Assembly: GCA_024278395.1 (NCBI GenBank)
Contig: JAJRTG010000111.1
Location: 1-5,214 of the forward strand
Direction of reading: 5' to 3'
Length of the DNA stretch: 5,214 nt
DNA from: Fidelibacterota bacterium
GTDB lineage: Bacteria; Bipolaricaulota; Bipolaricaulia; UBA7950; UBA9294
The notes beneath the pieces were generated by a model that worked only from the letters and a program-made list of their open reading frames with translations, had not been told where the DNA came from and did not search any database. Shown piece by piece: positions 1-5,214 of the stretch; position 1 is the first letter of the stretch, and each line of letters opens with the position of its first letter. The position numbers were made by a program, and so were the translations under genes.

Positions 1-2117
1 CTGCAGCTGTAGAACGTGCGGCGCAGCTTGGTGGAGTACTTCTCCACCAGGACGCCGTCCCCGCACACCGGGCATGAAACCCCTGTGGAGACAGGCGCGG
101 TCTTTCCACACTTCGGGTCGGTGCATTTGTAGTAGCGCCCGTACCGACCGGTCCTAAGCTCCATCGGGGCCCCACACTCCGGACAGGGGATCGTCTGAAC
201 GGTCTTCGCCGCGTATTCTTCCAGCGCCTCGCGTACGATCAGCTTTCCGTCGACGTACTTGTATGGCAGGTCCAGCGGAAGGTTCACGGTGTTGCGGCAC
301 TCCGGGTAGTTGGAACAGCCGAGGAAGTACGACCCCTTCCAATAGCGGAGCTCCATCGGCGCCCCGCACTTGTCGCAGGGAAGATCGCTCATCACCCGAA
401 ACGGCCGTTTACCCCCGTTCCCGAGCACCGATTCGAGCGCCCGCAGCCGTGCGGCGAACGGGGTGTAGAACTCCCGCAGCGCCTCGAGTCGGGTAAGTTC
501 CCCCTCCTCGATCCGGTCGAGGTCCTCCTCCATGTGGGCGGTGAACTTCGCCTCCACGGTCTCCCCAAAATAGCGCTTGAGGAAATCGACGACGATCTGT
601 CCGAGCAGGGTCGGGCGCAGGCTCCCCTTCTCCTTCACCGCGTAGCCCCGCTCCTGGATCACCGAGATGATCGTGGCGTAGGTGCTCGGGCGGCCGACCC
701 CCTCCTTTTCAAGCAGGTTCACCAATCCAGCTTCACTGTAGCGGCGCGGCGGCTCGGTGAACTTCTGCCGCTTTTCGATCGAGGAGAGCTTTAGGACCTC
801 CCCCTCCCGCAGTCCGGCCGGGATCTCGGGCTCGTTCTTCTTCGGCTCGGGGAACAGCTTCAGGAACCCGTCGAAGATGAGGGTGCTCCCACTCCCTTCC
901 AGGGTGTATGGACCGGCGGAGAGGACGACCTTGCGGGTCCGGTAGACCGCCGGGGCCATCTGGGTGGCGAGGAAGCGATTGTAGATCAACGCGTAGAGCT
1001 TGCGTTGATCCGGAGTGAGATAAGGCCCGACCGCGTCCGGGGTCCGGGCGGGGTCGGTCGGTCGGATCGCCTCGTGGGCGTCTTGGGAGCGCTTCTTGTT
1101 CCGGTAGCGCCGTGGCTTCTCCGAGAGGTACTTCTCCCCGAAGCTCCGGGAGATCACCTCCCGCGCCGAGGAGATGGCCTCATCGGACATGCGGACGGAA
1201 TCGGTACGCATGTAGGTGATCAGTCCGGTCGTCCCCTCGGGGAGGGAGACCCCCTCGTAGAGCTCCTGAGCGATCCTCATCGTCCGCTTGGGGGAGAAAC
1301 CGAGAACCGATGAAGCCGCCTGCTGCATCGAGCTCGTGATGAACGGAGGAGGCGGCTGACGGAGGCGCTCCTTCTCGGTGATCTCCTCTATCACGATCCG
1401 CGCCGCCCGCAGGGCGGCTTCGACGGACTGCGCCTCGGCCGCGCTCCGCACCACGAACTTCTTCCCGTCCTTCTTGGTCAGGGAGGCGACGAAGACGCCG
1501 CCGTCGGTCAGCTCAACCTCGATCTCCCAGTACTCCTTGGGGACGAAGCTCGCGATCTCCGCCTCGCGGTCGCACAAAAAGCGCAGGGCGACCGACTGCA
1601 CCCGTCCCGCCGAGAGCCCTTCGTACTTGCTCCCGGCGATGACCCGGGACAGGAGCGGGCTCACCTGGTAGCCGACGAGCCGATCGAGGATCCTTCGGGT
1701 CCGCTGCGCCTCCACCTTGTTCAGGTCGATCTGGGCCGGTTTTTTCAGCGCATCGAGGATCACCCGCTTGGTGATCTCGTTGAACACCGGCCGGGAGAAC
1801 GCAGACTCGTCCTTGACCACGCGCTTCAGAATCGTGTACAGATCGTAGGCGATCGCCTCCCCCTCGCGGTCGTGGTCGGTGGCGAGGTATACAGCCTGCG
1901 CCCCCTTCGCCGCCTCGCGCAGGAGCTTCACCTGCTTGGTGCGCTTGGTCTCGAACTTGGGGGTGAAGTCGTGCTCGATATCCACCCCGAGGTCGTTCTT
2001 CGGCAGGTCGCGCACGTGCCCCTGCGAGGAGAGGACGAGGTAGTCCTTCCCCAGGAACGCTCCGATCGTGCGCGCCTTGGTCGGCGATTCAACGATGATC
2101 AGCTTCTTCAATCCCAT
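1..2117 (-). CDS. topA: DNA topoisomerase I (type IA), 3' end outside the window
   Basis: This is an ATP-independent type IA topoisomerase that relaxes negative supercoils by cutting one strand and passing the other through a 5'-phosphotyrosine gate. About 705 codons are visible and no stop is reached. Counting from the ATG at 2117, the TOPRIM domain starts with the IIVESPTKA motif (E10), followed by TDHDREGEA (D81, D83, E85), the acidic Mg-binding triad. AGRVQS (R172) is the conserved DNA-binding/core motif. The active-site motif GLITYMRTDS places the catalytic tyrosine at Y302 with R304 beside it. GVGRPSTYATI lies further on. The C-terminus has zinc ribbons: C581/C584/C601/C607, C645/C648/C665/C670, and a third starting C682/C685 whose last visible cysteine is C705. 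Frame is continuous from the start to the left edge. The start is uncertain: an in-frame TTG at 2111 fits the ribosome binding site better and would give the common MKKL-type N-terminus. It is divergent from the P-loop gene. Confidence 0.97.
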   Translation of the reverse strand, partial: MGLKKLIIVESPTKARTIGAFLGKDYLVLSSQGHVRDLPKNDLGVDIEHDFTPKFETKRTKQVKLLREAAKGAQAVYLATDHDREGEAIAYDLYTILKRVVKDESAFSRPVFNEITKRVILDALKKPAQIDLNKVEAQRTRRILDRLVGYQVSPLLSRVIAGSKYEGLSAGRVQSVALRFLCDREAEIASFVPKEYWEIEVELTDGGVFVASLTKKDGKKFVVRSAAEAQSVEAALRAARIVIEEITEKERLRQPPPPFITSSMQQAASSVLGFSPKRTMRIAQELYEGVSLPEGTTGLITYMRTDSVRMSDEAISSAREVISRSFGEKYLSEKPRRYRNKKRSQDAHEAIRPTDPARTPDAVGPYLTPDQRKLYALIYNRFLATQMAPAVYRTRKVVLSAGPYTLEGSGSTLIFDGFLKLFPEPKKNEPEIPAGLREGEVLKLSSIEKRQKFTEPPRRYSEAGLVNLLEKEGVGRPSTYATIISVIQERGYAVKEKGSLRPTLLGQIVVDFLKRYFGETVEAKFTAHMEEDLDRIEEGELTRLEALREFYTPFAARLRALESVLGNGGKRPFRVMSDLPCDKCGAPMELRYWKGSYFLGCSNYPECRNTVNLPLDLPYKYVDGKLIVREALEEYAAKTVQTIPCPECGAPMELRTGRYGRYYKCTDPKCGKTAPVSTGVSCPVCGDGVLVEKYSTKLRRTFYSC

Positions 2118-2125
2118 ACCCCCTT
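2118..2125 (-). promoter_or_regulatory. topA ribosome binding site; its position bears on the start codon
   Basis: On the minus strand AAGGGGGT lies directly before the ATG at 2117, leaving essentially no spacer. The same site is 6 nt from an in-frame TTG at 2111. Translation from TTG would begin MKKLIIVESPTKA, the usual TopA N-terminus. The motif itself is clear (one mismatch to AAGGAGGT); which codon is used is inference. Confidence 0.6.
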
Positions 2126-2134
2126 CATCGGATC

Positions 2135-2152
2135 GGCCCATTATACAGGGCC
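2135..2152. repeat. short inverted repeat enclosing the topA -10
   Basis: GGCCC (2135-2139) and GGGCC (2148-2152) form a perfect 5-bp inverted repeat around an 8-bp centre that contains the topA -10 hexamer. Its position would suit an operator or a DNA element sensitive to supercoiling. At this length in GC-rich DNA it may also be chance. Confidence 0.35.
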
Positions 2153-2167
2153 CTCCTTCGAAGTCTA
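2140..2167 (-). promoter_or_regulatory. sigma70-like promoter for topA
   Basis: The minus strand has a perfect TATAAT -10 hexamer (2140-2145). Sixteen bases upstream is TAGACT (2162-2167), matching 4 of 6 bases of TTGACA. Initiation would fall near 2133, giving a leader of about 15 nt that just contains the ribosome binding site. The -10 is strong and the -35 moderate. No start site has been measured. Confidence 0.6.
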
Positions 2168-2177
2168 ATCGCTCCCT

Positions 2178-2206
2178 TTAAAAAGCGGCCGGACAACTGG
2201 TAGAAT
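2178..2206 (+). promoter_or_regulatory. promoter for the tandem P-loop gene (extended -10)
   Basis: TGGTAGAAT (2198-2206) is an extended -10 element of TGnTATAAT type, with hexamer TAGAAT (5 of 6). Seventeen bases upstream is TTAAAA (2178-2183), matching 4 of 6 bases of TTGACA. Initiation would be near 2213, so the leader is short and leads straight into the ribosome binding site. This promoter lies back to back with that of topA, with the two -35 elements 10 bp apart. Confidence 0.6.
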
Positions 2207-2220
2207 ACCTCTTCCTGGAA

Positions 2221-2225
2221 AGGAG
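2221..2225 (+). promoter_or_regulatory. ribosome binding site of the tandem P-loop gene
   Basis: AGGAG is followed by 5 nt and then the ATG at 2231. This is a standard Shine-Dalgarno arrangement and it fixes the start, since the Walker A motif begins only 8 residues in. Confidence 0.85.
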
Positions 2226-2230
2226 AACAC

Positions 2231-3517
2231 ATGCGCTACGTCGTCGTTGAAGGACTGCCCGCCGTCGGAAAGAGCGAAACCCTGGCGTTGCTCGCCCGAT
2301 TCTATCCGGAGAGAGTCGTCGTGCTGCCCGAACTCGTGAAGGACGTCGCGCTTCGGGAGGGGATCGATATCCTGACGGAGCGAACCAGGCTCACCGCCGC
2401 GATCATCGCCGCTGTTCCCCGCCGCCGGAGGGAGATCGAGGAGGCGATCGGATCCGGGAAGCTCTGCCTCGAGGAGTCGCACCTCGGCGTCCATCTCGCC
2501 TACGCACAGGCGCTCGGAGACGCCGGATTCGTGGAGGCCTACGGGCGGATTAAGGACTCGCTCCCTCGTCCCGATCTCTACCTGCGCCTCACCGCGCCGA
2601 TATCGGTCTCCGTAGCGCGTCAGAAGGGGAGGAACACCCCCCGCTTCTTCGTCGGCGGGGAGATCCTGGAGCGGATGCTCGCGCATCTGAACGAGTGGCA
2701 CCTCTCCCGCCGGACAAAGGTCGTCCCGATCGACGCCGATCGCGACCCAGCCGAGTTTCTGGAGGAGGTGGAGCGGATCCTCGGACTCCGCTACGCCCCC
2801 ATGGAAGCGCAAGTGCACGACGTATTCCCCATCCTTCTCCTCCTCGGCCGGCCGGCGAGCGGGAAGAGCGAGTTCATCGACTTCATGGAGAAGACCTCCG
2901 TCCCCGAGCGTGCGGCGCGTTACCACATCGGTAACCTGCGCGTCATCGACGATTTTCCCATCCTGTGGGAGAAATTCCTGGAGGACGACATCTGGGCCCG
3001 CCTCGGCCGGGGGAGGCTCTACTCCCGCCCGGCGAACGGAAACTACACCGTTACCGATCCGGGGATCTGGGCGTTCCTCATCGAGAAGCTCAACCTGGCG
3101 GCGAAGGAAGCCCTGAGCGGGATGTCGTCTGGGGACACCCTCCTGATCGAGTTCTCGCGCGGCGGGGACAACGGCTACCGGGAAGCCCTGTCGCACCTGT
3201 CACCGGAGATCCTGAAACAGGCGGCGATCCTGTACGTCGACGTCTCGTTCGAGGAATCGCGGCGGCGCAACACAGCGCGCTACGACAAGGCGCGCCGCGA
3301 TTCAATCCTCGCTCACTCCGTCCCGTGGGAGGAGATGGAAGGAACGTACAAAACGGACGACTGGAAGGCGATCGCCCCTGCGCCATACGGAAAGATAACG
3401 GTGAACGGGATCGATGTTCCCTATGTGACCATGCCGAACGAACCGGAGCTGACCGATCCCTCCCTGCTCGACACCCGGTACGGCGCGGCTCTGACCACCC
3501 TGTGGAAAGGATCATAG
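2231..3517 (+). CDS. tandem P-loop kinase-like protein of unknown function (428 aa)
   Basis: I do not recognise this as a named family. It carries two separate nucleotide-binding P-loops. Domain 1 (about residues 1-187) opens with a beta-strand and Walker A GLPAVGKS (8-15), then LPEL (E34), an LEES motif (80-83), PDLYLRL (114-120) and an arginine/lysine-rich lid-like stretch (R130-R134). This order matches the deoxynucleoside/thymidylate kinase fold. Domain 2 (about 198-428) has Walker A GRPASGKS (206-213), an IDDFP motif (239-243), a hydrophobic strand ending in acid, LLIEFSRGG (304-312, E307), strand ILYVDVSF (333-340), and a basic stretch R344-R356 that could be a second lid. No signal peptide or membrane segment is seen, so it is probably cytoplasmic. 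It may phosphorylate nucleosides, nucleotides or another small molecule; no substrate can be assigned. It could be a two-domain fusion with two activities, or one active and one regulatory domain. Its last codons overlap the nagA stop. Confidence 0.9.
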   Translation: MRYVVVEGLPAVGKSETLALLARFYPERVVVLPELVKDVALREGIDILTERTRLTAAIIAAVPRRRREIEEAIGSGKLCLEESHLGVHLAYAQALGDAGFVEAYGRIKDSLPRPDLYLRLTAPISVSVARQKGRNTPRFFVGGEILERMLAHLNEWHLSRRTKVVPIDADRDPAEFLEEVERILGLRYAPMEAQVHDVFPILLLLGRPASGKSEFIDFMEKTSVPERAARYHIGNLRVIDDFPILWEKFLEDDIWARLGRGRLYSRPANGNYTVTDPGIWAFLIEKLNLAAKEALSGMSSGDTLLIEFSRGGDNGYREALSHLSPEILKQAAILYVDVSFEESRRRNTARYDKARRDSILAHSVPWEEMEGTYKTDDWKAIAPAPYGKITVNGIDVPYVTMPNEPELTDPSLLDTRYGAALTTLWKGS

Positions 3518-4615
3518 CACGCGCTTGCCCCCGAGATAGACCCTCCTGAGGACGAGAGTTTCGGGGTCGAGGGCGATGAGATCTGCCCACCCACCCAAAC
3601 GGAGGAGACCGACGCCAGTCTCTCCACAGGCACGCGCCGGGGTGGCTGAGGCCGCCATTAGCGCATCATCGAGCGGGAGCCCGACTTTGACGAGGGTTCT
3701 AACAGCCTCATCGAGAGCACACCCTCCCCCGGCGAGGGTCCCATCAGGAAGGCGGAATGCCCCTTCAACCAAACCCGCCGGACCTCGCTCGGAGATAAGA
3801 TCGCTTATCGCTATAAGACGAGCCGAACCGGTAAGTCGATGCACGAGACGGATCATCGGGGCTGAAACGTGAACAAGGTCACAGATCAGCTCGATATGGA
3901 CCCTGGGATCCTCCAGACAGGCGATTACCGCTCCGGGTTCGCGGTGATGGATCGGGCGCATCGCGTTGAACAGGTGAGTGGCGCGGGTCGCGCCGGCGGT
4001 GATCGCCGCGACCGCCTCCCTGTAAGTTGCATCCGTGTGCCCGATGCTGACCGTCACCCCATGGGCGACTACCCGCTCGATGAACTTCAATCCACCCGGA
4101 AGCTCGGGAGCGACGGTGACCACGCGGACAGCTCCCGCGGAGGCGCGCCAATAGGAGAGGAACTCCTCCCATGAGGGGGTGCGGATGAAATCTTCCTCGT
4201 GCGCGCCCTTACGTTTGGGGTTGATGTACGGCCCTTCAAGCCCGAGCCCGAGTATGCGCGCCCCGCTTCCTCCTCGACGTTGAGCGTCAATCGCCGCGGC
4301 GACGCTTCGACATACCCTGAGGATCTCCTCATGCGGCGCGCTCGCCACCGTCGGGAGGAACGCCGTCACCCCGCGGGAGAGCAGCCCCTCCGCGATCCCC
4401 AGAAGCCCGTCGGAATCATCGACCGTGTATTCGCCTAACCCATGGATATGGACGTCCACCCAGCCGGGACAGATGATCAAGCCGTCCAGATCTTCCCCTC
4501 TTCGATCCCGTCCCTTCTCGATCCCGACGATCCGTCCCCCTTCGATCCTCACCGTCCCCGGAGAAAGGGCGTTGACCGGAGTATAGACCGCCGCAGCGTT
4601 GAGCGATTCCCTCAT
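3512..4615 (-). CDS. nagA: N-acetylglucosamine-6-phosphate deacetylase
   Basis: This amidohydrolase converts GlcNAc-6-phosphate to glucosamine-6-phosphate and acetate, in amino sugar use and cell-wall recycling in the cytoplasm. Numbering from the ATG at 4615 (367 aa, close to the family's usual 380), the metal and catalytic residues are all present: HIH at H56/H58, E127 in LEGPYINP, H193 in IGHTDATY, H214 in THLFNAM, and the catalytic aspartate D272 in ISDLISERG. R225 in HHREPG and H249 in DLVHV correspond to phosphate/substrate contacts. LAGGGCALDEAVR (295-306) is the usual late motif. An upstream ATG at 4654 gives a 13-residue extension with no ribosome binding site, so the ATG at 4615 (or the adjacent one at 4618) is preferred. 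No nagB or sugar transporter is visible beside it. It diverges from the HDAC-like gene and converges on the P-loop gene. Confidence 0.94.
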   Translation of the reverse strand: MRESLNAAAVYTPVNALSPGTVRIEGGRIVGIEKGRDRRGEDLDGLIICPGWVDVHIHGLGEYTVDDSDGLLGIAEGLLSRGVTAFLPTVASAPHEEILRVCRSVAAAIDAQRRGGSGARILGLGLEGPYINPKRKGAHEEDFIRTPSWEEFLSYWRASAGAVRVVTVAPELPGGLKFIERVVAHGVTVSIGHTDATYREAVAAITAGATRATHLFNAMRPIHHREPGAVIACLEDPRVHIELICDLVHVSAPMIRLVHRLTGSARLIAISDLISERGPAGLVEGAFRLPDGTLAGGGCALDEAVRTLVKVGLPLDDALMAASATPARACGETGVGLLRLGGWADLIALDPETLVLRRVYLGGKRVL

Positions 4616-4620
4616 CATCA

Positions 4621-4626
4621 CCCCCT
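4621..4626 (-). promoter_or_regulatory. nagA ribosome binding site, deciding the start
   Basis: On the minus strand AGGGGG followed by TG precedes two consecutive ATG codons (4618 and 4615). Spacing is 2 nt to the first and 5 nt to the second, which favours 4615. The far upstream ATG at 4654 would place this site inside the coding region. Confidence 0.65.
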
Positions 4627-4652
4627 GGCGGCAACAGGGAAACCGCGCTAAC

Positions 4653-4682
4653 ATCCTAAACCAAGGAGGGGAAGAAAGTGAA
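4653..4682 (-). promoter_or_regulatory. weak candidate promoter for nagA
   Basis: The minus strand has TAGGAT (4653-4658, 4 of 6 to TATAAT) and, 18 bases upstream, TTCACT (4677-4682, 4 of 6 to TTGACA). It would start transcription near 4646. The -35 would overlap the start codon of the divergent gene. The match is weak, and the call rests mainly on nagA needing a promoter in this 62-bp gap. Confidence 0.25.
4663..4669 (+). promoter_or_regulatory. ribosome binding site of the HDAC-like gene, supporting a GTG start
   Basis: AAGGAGG, a near-perfect anti-16S match, lies 8 nt before GTG at 4678. It decides the GTG start: no ATG in frame is as well placed, and the family's N-terminal motif begins within the first 20 residues. 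Confidence 0.85.
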
Positions 4683-5214
4683 GAACTGCCTGATCGATCC
4701 GCAAGAGCTTCTCCGGTTCGACTTCGGTCCGATGCATCCGTTCAAGATCTACCGGCTGGGGCTTGCATATGAGCTGATGGAGGCGTACGAGCTGACGAGC
4801 CTGGAGAGCGTGTACGTCCTCAAGCCGCGGGAGGCGACCGAGGAGGAGGCAAAAGCGTTCCACACCGACGGTTACCTTGAGGTCCTCCGCCTGGCCGATT
4901 CCGGGATGTGGATCCCGAGCCTGTTCTCACACGGCCTCGGCCCCGGCGACAACCCGGTCTTTCCTGGGGTGTACGAGTGGGGGATGTCCGTGGCGGGAGC
5001 ATCGATCGAGTGCGCTGAAGAACTGCTGGCCGGACGGGCGCACGCCGCGCTCAACATCTCCGGCGGTCTCCACCACGCGATGCCGTCCCGGGCGTCGGGG
5101 TTCTGCCACATCAACGATCCGGTCCTCGCCATCCACGCGCTCTTGAAGGAGGGGAAGCGGGTCGCTTACATCGACATCGACGCCCACCACGGGGACGGGG
5201 TGCAGCACGCGTTC
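4678..5214 (+). CDS. histone deacetylase / AcuC-family deacetylase, 3' end outside the window
   Basis: The first 179 residues of a zinc-dependent deacetylase of the arginase/deacetylase fold are present, about half of the usual 350-390. Bacterial members deacetylate acetyl-lysine (AcuC acts on acetyl-CoA synthetase) or small molecules such as acetylpolyamines. The N-terminal signature FDFGPMHPFKIYRL (residues 14-27) is typical of the family. GGLHHAMPSRASGFCHIND carries the paired active-site histidines H132/H133. YIDIDAHHGDGVQ carries D166 (charge relay), zinc ligands D168 and H170, and D173. These align with H142/H143, D176, D178, H180 and D183 of human HDAC8. The third zinc ligand, expected further on, lies beyond the window. 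The GTG start has a strong ribosome binding site. The long N-terminal and HH/DAHHGDG motifs look more AcuC/class I-like than acetylpolyamine amidohydrolase-like, but the substrate cannot be set. It is divergent from nagA with 62 bp between starts. Confidence 0.93.
   Translation, partial: MKNCLIDPQELLRFDFGPMHPFKIYRLGLAYELMEAYELTSLESVYVLKPREATEEEAKAFHTDGYLEVLRLADSGMWIPSLFSHGLGPGDNPVFPGVYEWGMSVAGASIECAEELLAGRAHAALNISGGLHHAMPSRASGFCHINDPVLAIHALLKEGKRVAYIDIDAHHGDGVQHAF

Noticed and set aside
2165..3196. A 343-codon open frame on the minus strand opposite the P-loop gene
   Set aside because: It is a GC-rich shadow: the plus-strand frame has clear motifs, a promoter and a ribosome binding site, while this one has no recognisable motif and runs into the divergent promoter region.
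2965..3590. Long open frames on both strands over the end of the P-loop gene (2965-3549 plus, 3090-3590 minus)
   Set aside because: They are Arg/Pro/Ser-rich, low-information translations with no motif and lie fully across two well-supported genes.
3430..3600. Intrinsic terminators for the two convergent genes
   Set aside because: Only short stems such as TCCTGAGGA were found, with no proper loop and no T-run on either strand.
4616..4654. N-terminal extension of NagA from the ATG at 4654
   Set aside because: The extra 13 residues have no family similarity and the ribosome binding site lies inside them, just before the ATG at 4615/4618.
4626..4654. Possible plus-strand promoter for the HDAC-like gene with TAACAT at 4649-4654
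   Set aside because: The -10 matches 4 of 6 bases, but no -35 at 15-18 bp spacing matches better than about 2 of 6, so I do not list it.
1..5214. CRISPR array, insertion sequence ends, tRNA or attachment sites
   Set aside because: No regularly spaced repeats, transposase motifs, terminal inverted repeats or cloverleaf-like sequence were seen, and the window is almost fully filled by four coding regions.

Overview
The window is high-GC bacterial DNA holding four genes with tight spacing and strong Shine-Dalgarno sites. In order these are the 5' part of topA (minus strand, running off the left edge), an unrecognised tandem P-loop protein (plus), an N-acetylglucosamine-6-phosphate deacetylase (minus), and the 5' part of a histone-deacetylase/AcuC-family gene (plus, running off the right edge). 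There is no sign of phage, an insertion sequence, CRISPR, tRNA or rRNA. The bacterial type IA topoisomerase, the Shine-Dalgarno sites and the sigma70-like promoters point to a bacterium. Base and codon use looks uniform across the window, so nothing stands out as recently acquired. An uncultured or thermophilic lineage such as Bipolaricaulota/Acetothermia is possible, but that is only an impression and the phylum cannot be settled from this window.

Layout: positions 1-2117 encode TopA with the TOPRIM acidic residues, the active-site tyrosine and a C-terminal run of zinc ribbons; its 3' end is outside the window. A 113-bp divergent intergenic region (2118-2230) carries two back-to-back promoters. 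The topA -10 sits inside a small inverted repeat, and the rightward promoter has an extended -10. Positions 2231-3517 encode a 428-residue protein with two Walker A motifs about 200 residues apart. The N-terminal half resembles deoxynucleoside/thymidylate kinases and the C-terminal half is a second, more divergent P-loop domain. Its stop overlaps the nagA stop by 6 bp, tail to tail. nagA (3512-4615) and the HDAC-like gene (4678 onward) diverge from a 62-bp gap.

Functionally, topA is housekeeping. NagA and the HDAC-like protein both remove acetyl groups and release acetate, one from an amino sugar phosphate and the other from acetyl-lysine or a small acetylated molecule. Their divergent pairing is suggestive but does not prove coordination. 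The tandem P-loop protein is the least explained item and the best candidate for something undescribed. I see no multi-gene novel system here.
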